Made by a program: the position numbers and the translations under genes
Part shown: positions 41,109 through 51,510 of the stretch, piece by piece
Layout: every line of letters starts with the position of its first letter
Position numbering within the stretch: the stretch's first letter is position 1
Origin: Rheinheimera pacifica
GTDB taxonomy: Bacteria > Pseudomonadota > Gammaproteobacteria > Enterobacterales > Alteromonadaceae
Direction: 5' to 3'
Length of the DNA: 64,000 nucleotides
Assembly (NCBI RefSeq): GCF_900108485.1
Contig: NZ_FNXF01000017.1
Coordinates: 32,756-96,755 of the forward strand
Notes under the pieces: model-generated
Told to the model about the DNA's origin: nothing
Seen by the model: the letters and a program-made list of their open reading frames with translations, nothing else
Databases searched by the model: none

Positions 41109-41827
41109 AGTTAGTTGCATCGCATCTGGCCAAAAGTTACAAAGGCCGGCAGGTGGTTAAAGATGTCAGCCTTGAAGTTAATGCGGGGCAGATTGTAGGC
41201 TTACTGGGGCCCAATGGTGCAGGTAAAACCACCACTTTTTATATGATTGTCGGCCTGGTGCCATCTGATAAGGGCCATATTACCCTGGGTGACAAAGATA
41301 TCACTTTCGACCCTATCCATACCCGCGCGCGCCAGGGTATAGGCTATCTGCCACAGGAAAGCTCTATTTTTCGTAAGCTGACAGTACACGATAACCTGTT
41401 AGCCATTTTGCAAACCCGCAAAGATCTCAGCCGTAGCAAACGTGAAGAAATAGCAGATGACTTGCTGGAAGAGTTTCATATCGGCCACATAAAGCATAGT
41501 CTGGGTATGAGCTTATCCGGTGGTGAGAGGCGCAGGGTCGAAATAGCCCGGGCGCTGGCGGCTAATCCGGCGTTTATTTTGCTGGATGAACCTTTTGCCG
41601 GTGTCGATCCTATTTCAGTGCTTGATATTAAAAAAATTATCCAGCATTTATGTCAGCGTGGTATCGGGGTGTTAATTACCGACCACAATGTGCGCGAAAC
41701 ACTTGATGTGTGTGAAATTGCTTATATTGTCAGCCACGGTGAACTGATAGCCTCAGGGCCACCACAACAGGTTCTGGCAGATCAGAAGGTACGCGATGTA
41801 TACCTGGGTGAGCAATTCAGGCTATAG
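41105..41827 (+). CDS. lptB: LptB, ATPase of the LPS exporter
   Basis: 240 aa, as in E. coli. ABC ATPase: Walker [18 protein letters not shown]-loop [13 protein letters not shown], signature [15 protein letters not shown], Walker [14 protein letters not shown] and switch ITDHNV. It drives LPS extraction with LptFG. The lptB-rpoN adjacency is conserved throughout the group. Confidence 0.97.
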   Translation: MKLVASHLAKSYKGRQVVKDVSLEVNAGQIVGLLGPNGAGKTTTFYMIVGLVPSDKGHITLGDKDITFDPIHTRARQGIGYLPQESSIFRKLTVHDNLLAILQTRKDLSRSKREEIADDLLEEFHIGHIKHSLGMSLSGGERRRVEIARALAANPAFILLDEPFAGVDPISVLDIKKIIQHLCQRGIGVLITDHNVRETLDVCEIAYIVSHGELIASGPPQQVLADQKVRDVYLGEQFRL

Positions 41828-41875
41828 TTAGCAAAAATAATAACAGCGTATCATTCAGGAGAACGGTAGAAGTAC

Positions 41876-43366
41876 ATGAAGCCCTCTTTGCAACTTCGCT
41901 TAGGACAGCAGCTAACCATGACGCCGCAGTTGCAGCAGGCTATACGCCTGTTACAGCTGTCGACAATTGAGTTGCAACAGGAAATTCAGGAAGCTCTGGA
42001 CGCCAACCCTTTACTTGAAGCTGAAGAGGATTTTGACAGCTTCCCGGAGGCGGCAACCCAGGCTGAACGGAATGATTATGCAGATAGTGCAGACACTGCT
42101 GAAACCCAGGCTACTGACGACAACTACGAACCCTCTGAACCCGATACCAGTGAGGCGATGACTGAACAAAATATTCAGGAAGACTTGCCACTGGATAATA
42201 ACTGGGATGACTTAGTCAGCGCCGCACCGGTCAGCGCCGGTAATGGCGCCGACGAAGACTATGTCTATCAGGGCGAAACTACCGAAACCCTGCAAGATTA
42301 CTTACGCTGGCAGATGCAGCTGACACCTTTTTCCGACACTGACCGCGTTATTGCCGAAATTATTATTGAAGCAATTGATCCCAATGGCCTGCTCACTATC
42401 AGCTGCGACGATATTCTTGAATCGCTGGGCATGGAAGATGTAGAAGCCGACGAAGTTGAAGCCGTGATCAAGCGTATTCAGCTGTTTGATCCGGTGGGTG
42501 TTGCCGCCCGCTCAGTACAGGAATGCCTGCTGGTACAATTACGCCAGTTTGACCCTGCAACACCCTATCTGGCCGATGCGCAGAAACTGATCCGCGATCA
42601 TACAGAATTTTTAGCCAACCGCGACTTTCGTTCTTTGATGCGTGTGACTAAACTCAAAGAAGACGAGTTAAAAGAGGTCATGCAGTTAATCCACAGCCTG
42701 AACCCACGGCCAGGTGCAGACGTTATCCGGGAAGAACAGCAATATGTTATACCCGATGTCAGCGTGTTAAAGGTAAAGGGCCGCTGGCAGGTAGAACTAA
42801 ACCCGGATGCAATGCCTAAAGTGCGTATTAATCAGCAATACGCGGCAATGTCCAGAACAGCCAAAAGCAGTGCCGATACCCAGTTTATCCGCTCGCATCT
42901 GCAAGAAGCGAAGTGGTTCTTAAAAAGTCTGGAAAGCCGTAATGAGACATTGCTGAAAGTGGCCAACTGTATAGTGCAGCAGCAGCAAGCGTTTTTTGAA
43001 CATGGTGAAGAAGCCATGAAACCTATGGTACTGAATGACGTAGCAGAGATGGTAGGCATGCACGAATCTACTATTTCACGCGTCACTACCCAAAAGTACA
43101 TGCATACACCGCGAGGTATTTTTGAACTTAAGTTCTTCTTCTCAAGTCATGTTAGTACAGAGAGTGGTGGCGAATGCTCATCCACCGCTATCCGCGCCTT
43201 TATAAAAAAATTAGTGGCGGCGGAGAATCCGGCCAAACCGCTTAGTGACAGTAAAATGGCTGATATTCTGCTTGAGCAAGGCATAAACGTAGCGCGGCGC
43301 ACCATCGCCAAGTATCGTGAATCTTTGTTTATTCCGCCGTCAAATCAACGCAAGACCTTGATGTAA
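41876..43366 (+). CDS. rpoN: RpoN, RNA polymerase sigma-54 factor
   Basis: 496 aa. Gln/Leu-rich region I ([18 protein letters not shown]) contacts enhancer-binding activators; an acidic region II follows (about 55-125). The core-binding domain, helix-turn-helix ([18 protein letters not shown]) and the RpoN box ([11 protein letters not shown]) near the C-terminus recognise -24/-12 promoters. Followed by the nitrogen-PTS genes ptsN and npr, as in other gammaproteobacteria. Confidence 0.97.
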   Translation: MKPSLQLRLGQQLTMTPQLQQAIRLLQLSTIELQQEIQEALDANPLLEAEEDFDSFPEAATQAERNDYADSADTAETQATDDNYEPSEPDTSEAMTEQNIQEDLPLDNNWDDLVSAAPVSAGNGADEDYVYQGETTETLQDYLRWQMQLTPFSDTDRVIAEIIIEAIDPNGLLTISCDDILESLGMEDVEADEVEAVIKRIQLFDPVGVAARSVQECLLVQLRQFDPATPYLADAQKLIRDHTEFLANRDFRSLMRVTKLKEDELKEVMQLIHSLNPRPGADVIREEQQYVIPDVSVLKVKGRWQVELNPDAMPKVRINQQYAAMSRTAKSSADTQFIRSHLQEAKWFLKSLESRNETLLKVANCIVQQQQAFFEHGEEAMKPMVLNDVAEMVGMHESTISRVTTQKYMHTPRGIFELKFFFSSHVSTESGGECSSTAIRAFIKKLVAAENPAKPLSDSKMADILLEQGINVARRTIAKYRESLFIPPSNQRKTLM

Positions 43367-43392
43367 GTCAGCCTAAAAGAAGGAATATGTCT

Positions 43393-43680
43393 ATGCAAAT
43401 CAATCTAACTGGTCGTCATGTTGAAATTACAACTGCATTAAAAGAATACGTTGACACCAAATTTGCTAAGCTGGAACGCCATTTTGATCATATAAATAAT
43501 GTACATGTGATCCTAAACGTGGAAAAATTAAAGCAGATCGCAGAAGCTAAGCTGCATTTGAACGGCGGTGAAGTATTTGCGGTTTCCGAAGACGAAAATA
43601 TGTATGCCGCCATTGACCAGTTAATTGATAAACTGGATCGTCAGGTCATTAAACACAAAGAGAAAATAGCCCGGCACTAA
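43393..43680 (+). CDS. hpf: HPF, short ribosome hibernation promoting factor
   Basis: 95 aa from ATG 43393 (MQINLTGRHVEITTAL), the E. coli length. It binds the 30S decoding centre and supports 100S dimer formation in stationary phase. An ATG two codons earlier (43387) is only 2 bases after AGGA, too close, whereas 43393 has 8-base spacing. It has no C-terminal dimerisation domain, so it is the short form, which needs RMF. Confidence 0.95.
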   Translation: MQINLTGRHVEITTALKEYVDTKFAKLERHFDHINNVHVILNVEKLKQIAEAKLHLNGGEVFAVSEDENMYAAIDQLIDKLDRQVIKHKEKIARH

Positions 43681-43687
43681 GTAAACT

Positions 43688-44161
43688 ATGATGAATTTAA
43701 CCTCTATGCTGGCCGAGAACTGCACTAAAAGTGCAGTTCTTTTTAATAGCAAAAAACGTATCCTCGAATACATTGCCGAACTGGCACATCAACAATTACC
43801 AGAGATGACCGAATATGGCATTCTTGAAGCATTGATGACGCGCGAGAAACTCGGTTCTACCGGTATCGGTGGCGGTATTGCTATTCCGCATGGCAAATTA
43901 AAATGTGTGACTTCGCCTTTACTGGTATTTGTGGTCAGTAAAGAACCCATTCCGTTTGATGCTATTGATAACCAGCCGGTAGATATTTTCTGCGCTATTC
44001 TGATCCCCGAAGCTCAGTGCCAGGCGCATTTGAGCACCCTGGCCGGTATCGCAAAATTACTCAGCCAGAAAGAGCTGACCAAAAAAATCCGTCATGCACA
44101 AACCAACCAGCAGTTATATCAGTTGTTAGTGCAGTACAGTGAGGCAGAAACGTTAAAATGA
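43688..44161 (+). CDS. ptsN: PtsN, nitrogen-PTS enzyme IIA
   Basis: 157 aa. EIIA-Ntr; the phosphorylated His lies in GGIAIPHGKLK. It links nitrogen and carbon status to K+ transport and other targets. N-terminal LTSMLAENCTKSAVLFNSKKRILE is typical. Two tandem ATGs at the start. Overlaps rapZ by ATGA-type coupling. Confidence 0.95.
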   Translation: MMNLTSMLAENCTKSAVLFNSKKRILEYIAELAHQQLPEMTEYGILEALMTREKLGSTGIGGGIAIPHGKLKCVTSPLLVFVVSKEPIPFDAIDNQPVDIFCAILIPEAQCQAHLSTLAGIAKLLSQKELTKKIRHAQTNQQLYQLLVQYSEAETLK

Positions 44162-45018
44162 AGCTACTGGTAGTCAGCGGTCGTTCCGGTTCGGGTAAAT
44201 CTGTCGCCCTGCGTGTAATGGAAGATCTTGGCTACTATTGTGTTGATAATATTCCGGTAAATTTACTACCGACACTGGCTACCACTGTGATTGGCCAGTA
44301 CGAGCGTGTCGCTGTCAGTATTGATGTGCGTAACTTACCCAAAGATCCGGACGAATTAACCGAGATTTTGTCTTATCTGCCAAGAAAACTCGAACTGACC
44401 ATTCTGTATCTGGATGCCGATCACGCCAGCCTGATAAAACGTTTCAGCGAAACCCGCCGTTTACACCCGTTGTCACATCAGGCCATGTCGCTTGATGAAG
44501 CTATTTCTGAAGAGCAACAACTGCTGGACCCTATCTCCAGCCGTGCTGACCTCTATATTGATACCACTGAGCTGAACGTGCACCAGTTAGCAGAACAACT
44601 GCGTGAGCGCATTTTAGGTCAGAAAACCGGCCGTCTGGTGATCCTGTTTGAATCTTTCGGCTTCAAGTACGGCATACCCAAAGATGCCGATTTTGTTTTT
44701 GATGCACGTTTTTTGCCCAACCCGCACTGGGAGCCGGACCTAAAACCATTGACGGGGCTGGACCAGCCGGTAAAAGACTATCTGGCAGCGCAATCGGTGG
44801 TAGTGAAGTACATCTGGCAAATTAACAGCTTTATCAGTACCTGGCTGCCGCATTTAGAACGCAATAACCGCAGCTACTTAACTATTGCTATTGGTTGTAC
44901 CGGCGGGCAACATCGCTCAGTTTATATTGCAGAGAGCCTGACAGAGAGCTACCGCAGCTTGCGGGATGATGTTCAGGTAAGGCACCGTGAGTTGTTCAGA
45001 CATGCAGCTAAGGGCTAA
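44158..45018 (+). CDS. rapZ: RapZ, RNase adaptor and nucleotide-binding protein
   Basis: 286 aa (E. coli 284). The P-loop is VSGRSGSGKSVALRV. The C-terminal domain has IAIGCTGGQHRSVYIAE, the metabolite-binding motif. RapZ directs RNase E to GlmZ to control GlmS and amino-sugar supply in enterics. Conservation of the GlmY/GlmZ circuit in this organism is not shown here. Confidence 0.95.
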   Translation: MKLLVVSGRSGSGKSVALRVMEDLGYYCVDNIPVNLLPTLATTVIGQYERVAVSIDVRNLPKDPDELTEILSYLPRKLELTILYLDADHASLIKRFSETRRLHPLSHQAMSLDEAISEEQQLLDPISSRADLYIDTTELNVHQLAEQLRERILGQKTGRLVILFESFGFKYGIPKDADFVFDARFLPNPHWEPDLKPLTGLDQPVKDYLAAQSVVVKYIWQINSFISTWLPHLERNNRSYLTIAIGCTGGQHRSVYIAESLTESYRSLRDDVQVRHRELFRHAAKG

Positions 45019-45020
45019 CC

Positions 45021-45293
45021 ATGAGCAAATGTAGTGAGGCCGTTACTATTGTCAATCAGCTGGGGTTACATGCCAGAGCAGCCAGCAAGCTGGCGCAACT
45101 GTGCCAGCAGTTCAGTGCCCGGATAGAGCTGGTGCAGGAAGACAAAAGCGCTGATGCCAGCAGCGTACTGGCATTACTGATGCTGGCCAGCAGCAAAGGT
45201 AAAACGCTGCAGGTATGTGCCGAAGGCACCGATGCCCAGCAGGCGCTGGACGCGGTGGTAAATTTGATCAAAAACGGTTTCGACGAAAACTAA
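45021..45293 (+). CDS. npr: NPr (PtsO), phosphocarrier of the nitrogen PTS
   Basis: 90 aa. HPr-like protein with the phosphorylation site LGLHARAASKL and Ser-containing DASSVLALLMLASSKG. It passes phosphate from EI-Ntr to PtsN, encoded two genes upstream. Its stop is only 4 bases from the end of the convergent mrpG. Confidence 0.95.
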   Translation: MSKCSEAVTIVNQLGLHARAASKLAQLCQQFSARIELVQEDKSADASSVLALLMLASSKGKTLQVCAEGTDAQQALDAVVNLIKNGFDEN

Positions 45294-45297
45294 GCCG

Positions 45298-45669
45298 TTA
45301 AGGCAACGGTTTTCTGTCATGTTGTTTCTGCTGTGCCGGATGTATGCTGGTTTTTCCTGTCGTTTTATCTATCGCCTTTAACTTGTAATGTAATGCTGTT
45401 TTAATCAGCATATGTGCACTGATAGGCGCGGTGATCAGTAAAAATATGGTGATCAGCAGTTCATGTACGCTGGTTTCGCCATGGGTATAGAAAAAGAACA
45501 TCGACCCCAGCAATATACCGCCCATGCCAAGCGTAGTGGCCTTAGTTGGCCCATGTAAGCGCATAAAAAAATCCGGCATCCGGGTCAGGCCAATAGAACC
45601 TATCAGCACAAAGCTGCCACCGAGCAACAGAAAAAATGCTACCACCCACTCAATCCAGTATTCCATCAT
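45298..45669 (-). CDS. mrpG: MrpG/MnhG subunit of the Na+/H+ antiporter
   Basis: 123 aa with three membrane helices. The MnhG motif is TRMPDFFMRLHGPTKATTLGMGGIL. The tail after about residue 95 is polar and unconserved. Last gene of the Mrp operon; 6 bases from mrpF. Confidence 0.93.
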   Translation of the reverse strand: MMEYWIEWVVAFFLLLGGSFVLIGSIGLTRMPDFFMRLHGPTKATTLGMGGILLGSMFFFYTHGETSVHELLITIFLLITAPISAHMLIKTALHYKLKAIDKTTGKTSIHPAQQKQHDRKPLP

Positions 45670-45675
45670 GCTCTC

Positions 45676-45945
45676 CTATTCTATAATGTCGCCGCGCAAC
45701 AGAAACTTACACACGGCCACTGTACTGACAAACCCCAGCATAGCGATCAGCAGTGCAGCCTCGAAATACAGTGGCGACTCCATCAGCAAACCATACAGAA
45801 TAATCAGCGCGATGCTGTTAATGTACATAGTATCCAGCGCCAGAATGCGATCCGGAATACTGGGGCCACGTAACAAGCGGTACAGGTTTAGCAACAACGC
45901 GATGCTGATCATGGCAAACACCAGCATAATGACATTATCTAGCAT
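45676..45945 (-). CDS. mrpF: MrpF/MnhF subunit of the Na+/H+ antiporter
   Basis: 89 aa with three membrane helices. The MrpF signature is RLLRGPSIPDRILALDTMYINSIALI, with a conserved Asp in the DRxLALD motif. Overlaps mrpE by 7 bases. Confidence 0.93.
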   Translation of the reverse strand: MLDNVIMLVFAMISIALLLNLYRLLRGPSIPDRILALDTMYINSIALIILYGLLMESPLYFEAALLIAMLGFVSTVAVCKFLLRGDIIE

Positions 45946-46478
45946 TGGAAAATCTCCTTTAAAGGCGCTTCGTAGCGCTGTTTAATGTCATTAATCAACT
46001 CCGCCTCAGTACCAGACAGATTTAATACGTGAATTAATAACCAGCGCTGTGGCATCGGCTCACCGGGCTGTAAACTGTCTTTGCTCGGATAAATTTCCGC
46101 ACTGACAGTACCTGGAGTCATCGACACCGTGCTGGCCAGAATAGTAATGGGCAGCTCGTGCTGTAAATCCAGCGGCACTTTAACAAAAGCCGGTTTTAAC
46201 CGCGCTTTTGGCCCCAGAATAAGCACTGCCACCTGAGCATTTGCGGTGACAATATCGGCCAGCACCCGCAATATATAGCGCAGCCCCAGCCAGGGACGCT
46301 CGATTAACGGCTGCGGATCACGAAACCTAAGCGTAAAAAGTGGAATAACCAACGCCAGTACAACAGCAAAAAACAGGTGTACCGGCTCTACGCTCTGGCT
46401 TAGCAGCAGCCAGACAATAAAGAGTAAAACACTACGGTAAGGTGTTGGTAGCCAACGATATTTTGGCTCAAATCTCAT
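45939..46478 (-). CDS. mrpE: MrpE/MnhE subunit of the Na+/H+ antiporter
   Basis: 179 aa. N-terminal membrane helices are followed by a cytoplasmic domain with ANAQVAVLILGPKARLKPAFVKVPLD and SMTPGTVSAEI, both typical of MrpE. Overlaps mrpD by 4 bases and mrpF by 7 bases. Confidence 0.93.
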   Translation of the reverse strand: MRFEPKYRWLPTPYRSVLLFIVWLLLSQSVEPVHLFFAVVLALVIPLFTLRFRDPQPLIERPWLGLRYILRVLADIVTANAQVAVLILGPKARLKPAFVKVPLDLQHELPITILASTVSMTPGTVSAEIYPSKDSLQPGEPMPQRWLLIHVLNLSGTEAELINDIKQRYEAPLKEIFQC

Positions 46479-47998
46479 GGTTTAATCTCCTGCACCGGGT
46501 ACTGGCCAAGAATACTATTAGTGCTGGTAGTGGTATCATATAGCTGTGCGGCGGCCTGCTGCGACAGCGCTGTTAACGGCCCGGCAAACACCGCCAGCAA
46601 AGGGCTGGCCAGCAACAACCAGATAACGGCAAAAACCTGCAACGGCGGCGCTTTTCCACCGCCCGGCTCAGTACCACTCACACGCCAGAACAAAGTACTT
46701 CCCGCCCGCGATAAGGCCACTATAACCATCAGGCTGCTTAGCAGAATAAGGCTCCATAACAACACCCGGTTAACCGGCTCCACAACAGATTGCAAAATCA
46801 TCAGCTTGCCGACAAAGCCGGAAAACGGCGGTAATCCCGCTACCGTTAAGGCACCGACCATAAAGATAAAACCAAGCAGAATTGGCTGACTCACCCGCCG
46901 GCCTGAAACCAACCGGTCGCCCGCTTTACCGCGTTGGTTAGCGATTAAATCAGCTATTAAAAACAATGCTGCGGTTACCAGTGTGGAGTGCACGGTATAG
47001 TAAAGCGCAGCGGCAGCAGACAGCTCAGTTTGCAATGCCACCAGGCTAACCAGGGTACCGACAGACACCAGCACCAGATTAGCCACCAGTTTGCGAAAAT
47101 CCTGGCTGGCCAGCGCTCCTACTGCGCCCAAAGCGATGGTAGCCAGGCCCGCCGGTAACAGCCAGCTGCTGGCCATGCCAGCTAAAGGCCCGGCATTTTC
47201 ACCAAAGATAGTGCTATACACCCGAAGCAGCGCATAAACACCAATTTTAGTCATTACCGCAAATAGCGCGGCAACCGGTGCCGATGCCGATGCATAGGTT
47301 GCCGGCAGCCAAAACTGCAGCGGCAGCACAGCGGCTTTTAAGGCAAATACTATCATCAGCATTAAGCCGCCCGCTTTAACCAGCATCAGATCTTCCTCTG
47401 GTAATGCCGCCACTTTTATTGCCATATCAGCAATATTCAGCGTACCCAGAGTGCCGTACAGTATCGCCAGCGAAAACAGAAAAATAGCCGAGCCGGTTAA
47501 ATTCAGCACCACGTAATGTACGGCCGCTTTGGTCTTATTCTTGCCCCCGGCGTGGATCAGCAATGCATAAGAGGCTATCAGTAATACTTCAAAAAACACG
47601 AACAGGTTAAATAAGTCGCCGGTTAAAAAAGCCCCATTAATGCCCATCAGTTGGAACTGAAATAACGGGTGAAAGAAAGAGCCTTTCTCATCTTCACCGG
47701 CACTGCCGTAACAAATAGCGCCTAACGCCAAAAAGGATGTCAGGCAAACCATAACAACAGACAAGGTATCGGCTACCAGAATAATGCCAAAAGGCGCCTG
47801 CCAGTTACCTACGGCATAATGCATTAAGCCCTGTTGCTGCACCTGCAACAACAATAACACCGCCAGCACCAGCTGGATGGCGCTGGAAATCATACTTAAC
47901 CAGCGCCGGCGCATCGGCGAGTAGTGTACCGGCGGCAACATGATCAACAGTGCCGTTAAAAATGGCAGCAAAATGGGCGCAGTAATCAGATGCCACAT
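46475..47998 (-). CDS. mrpD: MrpD/MnhD subunit of the Na+/H+ antiporter
   Basis: 507 aa with about 14 membrane helices. It belongs to the NuoL/M/N-like proton-translocating family. A conserved Glu lies in FFEVLLIASYALLIHAGG and a Lys in AVMTKIGVYALLRV. Overlaps mrpC by one base. Confidence 0.95.
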   Translation of the reverse strand: MWHLITAPILLPFLTALLIMLPPVHYSPMRRRWLSMISSAIQLVLAVLLLLQVQQQGLMHYAVGNWQAPFGIILVADTLSVVMVCLTSFLALGAICYGSAGEDEKGSFFHPLFQFQLMGINGAFLTGDLFNLFVFFEVLLIASYALLIHAGGKNKTKAAVHYVVLNLTGSAIFLFSLAILYGTLGTLNIADMAIKVAALPEEDLMLVKAGGLMLMIVFALKAAVLPLQFWLPATYASASAPVAALFAVMTKIGVYALLRVYSTIFGENAGPLAGMASSWLLPAGLATIALGAVGALASQDFRKLVANLVLVSVGTLVSLVALQTELSAAAALYYTVHSTLVTAALFLIADLIANQRGKAGDRLVSGRRVSQPILLGFIFMVGALTVAGLPPFSGFVGKLMILQSVVEPVNRVLLWSLILLSSLMVIVALSRAGSTLFWRVSGTEPGGGKAPPLQVFAVIWLLLASPLLAVFAGPLTALSQQAAAQLYDTTTSTNSILGQYPVQEIKP

Positions 47999-48351
47999 CA
48001 GCGACTCTCCTTCTTCGACAGCTCAGATTCTGGCAACTTGCCATCTACATGATCATTACCCAAATCTGCCCGCGCCCGTATAGCCAAAATCACCAGAAAT
48101 GCGGTCATCGCAAAGCCGATAACAATTGCAGTAAGCACCAGCGCCTGTGGCAAGGGGTCTGCGTATTGCTCACTGGTGCCAAGCACGGCAGCACCACGCA
48201 ACGTTAACCGGCCGGAAGAGAAAAGAAACAGATTAACCGCATAAGACAGCATCGTCAGCCCCAGTACGACCGGGAAAGTGCGGCCGCGTAACATCAGAAA
48301 TACGCCACAAGCGGTAAGAAAACCGATACAGCAAGCAAACAAGGTTTCCAT
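47998..48351 (-). CDS. mrpC: MrpC/MnhC subunit of the Na+/H+ antiporter
   Basis: 117 aa with three membrane helices, NuoK-like. The LGLTMLSYAVNLFLFSSGRL and DPLPQALVLTAIVIGFA motifs are typical of MrpC. Overlaps mrpD and mrpA by one base each. Confidence 0.94.
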   Translation of the reverse strand: METLFACCIGFLTACGVFLMLRGRTFPVVLGLTMLSYAVNLFLFSSGRLTLRGAAVLGTSEQYADPLPQALVLTAIVIGFAMTAFLVILAIRARADLGNDHVDGKLPESELSKKESR

Positions 48352-51146
48352 TAAATTGTATCCTTATGCACAGGCCGGTGGCTGGTGGTCATTTTACCCA
48401 GACTGGCCAGGATCAGCAGCGTAGAGCCAACAACCGTTATATAAACGCCCAGGTCAAAAGCAATGGCGCTGGCCAGTTCAATCTCACCCAGTAGCGGAAT
48501 ATCAAAATAGTCAAACCAGGAAGTCAGGAAGGGTTTGCCAAATGCCCAGCTGGCCACACCGGTAAACAGGGCAATCAGCAAGCCTATGGCTACCACACGT
48601 TGGTATTCTACGTTCATGCGCTCTTTTACCCAGTCAACACCCTGCGCAATATACTGCAGAATAATTGCCACAGCGGTAATTAAGCCGGCGATAAAGCCAC
48701 CGCCGGGTAAATTGTGGCCACGGAAGAAAATATACACCGACACCATAATGGCCAGTGGCAACAGGCTTTGCGATACCGTAGACAACAACAACGAATGGCG
48801 CTCTGTAGCCCAGGGCCGGCCTTCACCGTCACTGCTGGGTTTAAACACCGGAATACGGGTGAGCAATTTGAAAATACCTAAAGAGGCGATACCCAATACT
48901 GCAATTTCGCCCATGGTATCGAAGCCCCGGAAATCAACCAGAATAACGTTAACCACATTAGTGCCACCGCCACCGGTTTTAGCATTAGCCAGGAAAAACT
49001 CAGAAATACTGCTTAACGGCCGGGTCATCAGGGCATAACTTAAACTGCCAACCAGCACACCTACCATACTGGCGATACTGATATCACGCACCACCCTTGG
49101 CGCCTCTGACTGTTTGGGCGTTTTATGCGGTAAAAAGAACAGTGCCAGCATCAGCAGAATAACGGTTACCACTTCTACCGACAGCTGCGTTAGTGCCAGA
49201 TCCGGCGCAGAAAAACGGGTAAAAGCTATCGACACCATCAAACCCACAACTGAGATCATCAGCAGCGCCACAACCCGCTTACGGTGCCACACCACAGTAG
49301 CAAAAGCGGCAATCAGCAACATCGCCGCACCGGTAGCATTTACCGCATCAATCGGTAACTCGTCACGCCCGCCCCACAGGGTGTCCAGCTCCAGTAACGG
49401 CATACCTGCCAGCACAATAAAAGCCAGTAACACCAGCACCATGTAGCGTTGCAACGAGCCATTATCAAGCCACTGATAAAACTGATCACAGCGGGCGATC
49501 AGCGACTTAACGCTGCGCTCAAAACTGTTCAGCGTATCCATATCAGGTAAGGTATTCTGAAAATCAAACAGGTGTTTGCGGTTGACGTAAATCAGCGTAC
49601 CGCCGGCCAGCGCCAGTATGCTCATCATCAGCGGCAGGTTAAAACCATGCCAGATGGCCAGGCTGTATTCCGGCACTGCACCACCGAGCACCGACGCCGA
49701 GGCAGCATGCAGCAAATCGCCAATTAAATAGGCCGGGAAAATACCCACTAAAATACATAACGCCACTAATACCTCTACCGGCACGCGCATATAACGCGGC
49801 GGTTCGTGCGGTGTTTTGGTTAATCCTTTCGGCTGGCCGTTAAAAAACACGTCATGGATAAAGCGCATTGAATAAGCAACAGAGAATATTGCAGCTACCG
49901 TTGCCAATACCGGAATAACCCAGGACAAAGAACCCAGCAGGTGCTGGTGCAGTGTTTCAGCGAAAAACATTTCTTTCGATAAGAAACCATTTAGCAAAGG
50001 TACCCCGGCCATAGCAGCGGCCGCTACCATTGCCAATGTGGCTGTGATCGGCATAAATTGCCACAAACCGTTGAGCTTACGCATATCCCGCGAGCCGGAT
50101 TCATGGTCAATAATACCGGCCGCCATAAACAGCGACGCCTTAAAGGTGGCATGGTTAATAATATGAAATACCCCGGCTACTGCCGCTAAATCGGTACCCA
50201 TACCAAACAGCAAGGTAATTAAGCCCAGATGGCTGATAGTTGAATACGCCAGCAGGCCTTTTAAGTCGTGCTTGAACAGCGCCAGATAAGCACCAATTAA
50301 CAACGTGGCAAGGCCGGTTAAACTTACCAGAATAAACCATAACTCGGTGCCAGACAGCGCTGGATAAAACCGCGCCAGTAGAAAAATACCGGCCTTCACC
50401 ATAGTGGCCGAGTGTAAGTAAGCACTTACCGGCGTGGGTGCAGCCATGGCGTTGGGCAACCAGAAATGAAACGGAAACTGCGCCGATTTGGTAAAACAAC
50501 CCAGCAAAAACAGCACCAGCAAAATCGGATACCAGCTGTGTTGCTGAATCACATCGGTACTGGCCAGCACCACATCTAAATCATAACTGCCTACCACTTG
50601 CCCTATTAACAAAAATGCTGCCAGCAGGGCTAAGCCTCCGGCCCCGGTGACGGTTAATGCCATACGCGCGCCACGGCGCGCTTCAGCCTTATGCCACCAG
50701 AAACTGATTAACAGGAAAGAGCTGATACTGGTAAGCTCCCAGAACATCCACATCTGTAGTAAATTACCCGACAACACTATGCCCAGCATTGCCGTCATAA
50801 ACAGCATTAAATAGGCATAAAAACGCGGCATAGAATCGCGCTCAGATAAGTAGTAGCGCGCATACAGAATTATCAGCAGGCCAATGCCTAAGATCAGCAG
50901 GCTGAATAAATACGCCAGCCCGTCAAGCCGTATGGATATATCCAGGCCAAGTAATGGGATCCACGACAGGAAAAAACGTACAGTGTTACCGCTTAGTACT
51001 TGTTCGGTATGTAATAGCACCAACATCAGCGCAATAGCGGGCGGCAGAGCGGTAGCCAGTGCGCAGGCACTGCGGTTCCATTTAGCAGCCAGCAGCGGAA
51101 CCAGAGTCCCCAGCAGCGGCAGAAGTAAAATCCACATGAGTGTCAT
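48351..51146 (-). CDS. mrpA: MrpA-MrpB fusion, large subunit of the Na+/H+ antiporter
   Basis: 931 aa. Residues 1 to about 760 are MrpA: NuoL-like helices with [17 protein letters not shown] and [35 protein letters not shown], and a C-terminal MbhD/MbhE-like part. Residues about 785-920 are an MrpB domain ([20 protein letters not shown]). This is the fused group-2 form known from Pseudomonas Sha/Pha operons. First gene of the six-gene operon. Confidence 0.94.
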   Translation of the reverse strand: MTLMWILLLPLLGTLVPLLAAKWNRSACALATALPPAIALMLVLLHTEQVLSGNTVRFFLSWIPLLGLDISIRLDGLAYLFSLLILGIGLLIILYARYYLSERDSMPRFYAYLMLFMTAMLGIVLSGNLLQMWMFWELTSISSFLLISFWWHKAEARRGARMALTVTGAGGLALLAAFLLIGQVVGSYDLDVVLASTDVIQQHSWYPILLVLFLLGCFTKSAQFPFHFWLPNAMAAPTPVSAYLHSATMVKAGIFLLARFYPALSGTELWFILVSLTGLATLLIGAYLALFKHDLKGLLAYSTISHLGLITLLFGMGTDLAAVAGVFHIINHATFKASLFMAAGIIDHESGSRDMRKLNGLWQFMPITATLAMVAAAAMAGVPLLNGFLSKEMFFAETLHQHLLGSLSWVIPVLATVAAIFSVAYSMRFIHDVFFNGQPKGLTKTPHEPPRYMRVPVEVLVALCILVGIFPAYLIGDLLHAASASVLGGAVPEYSLAIWHGFNLPLMMSILALAGGTLIYVNRKHLFDFQNTLPDMDTLNSFERSVKSLIARCDQFYQWLDNGSLQRYMVLVLLAFIVLAGMPLLELDTLWGGRDELPIDAVNATGAAMLLIAAFATVVWHRKRVVALLMISVVGLMVSIAFTRFSAPDLALTQLSVEVVTVILLMLALFFLPHKTPKQSEAPRVVRDISIASMVGVLVGSLSYALMTRPLSSISEFFLANAKTGGGGTNVVNVILVDFRGFDTMGEIAVLGIASLGIFKLLTRIPVFKPSSDGEGRPWATERHSLLLSTVSQSLLPLAIMVSVYIFFRGHNLPGGGFIAGLITAVAIILQYIAQGVDWVKERMNVEYQRVVAIGLLIALFTGVASWAFGKPFLTSWFDYFDIPLLGEIELASAIAFDLGVYITVVGSTLLILASLGKMTTSHRPVHKDTI

Positions 51147-51510
51147 AACTGTCGCGCGTCCTTATTAGAATAAACTTAACCGATACATCCAGCCTCTGCC
51201 ATTAATCTTACAGATTAAGTTGTTGATATTCTAGGCAGTTAACTAAGCATAGAAGACAGATTGCCTTTGCAACATGGGCGGGATAAAAAAATCAATTTGT
51301 CGGGTGTAACGGCAGTATTTATACCGTTATCTGCCAGAAAAGTCTATTTAAACCGGCCCGCTTAGCGGCAGCCGACGGTTGGCTTTACCGCACAAAAACT
51401 GATATTTATCGCAATATGCAACGGCTACTATTTGCTTTACTGGCTGGCGCCAACACGGTAAACAGGATACAACTAAACAGGTTAACAGCAGCCAACTTAG
51501 AGGAGGCTTT
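51147..51510. promoter_or_regulatory. Intergenic region upstream of mrpA and fumC
   Basis: 364 bases between divergent genes, holding both promoters. The only structure I see is an inverted repeat TAACGG-N11-CCGTTA at about 51307-51329, an operator candidate without assignment. A strong AGGAGG ribosome site for fumC lies at 51501-51506. No further open frame with a ribosome site was seen. Confidence 0.5.

Noticed and set aside
48535..49038. 167-aa open frame antisense to mrpA
   Set aside because: It lies wholly within the conserved MrpA-MrpB fusion on the other strand and resembles nothing.
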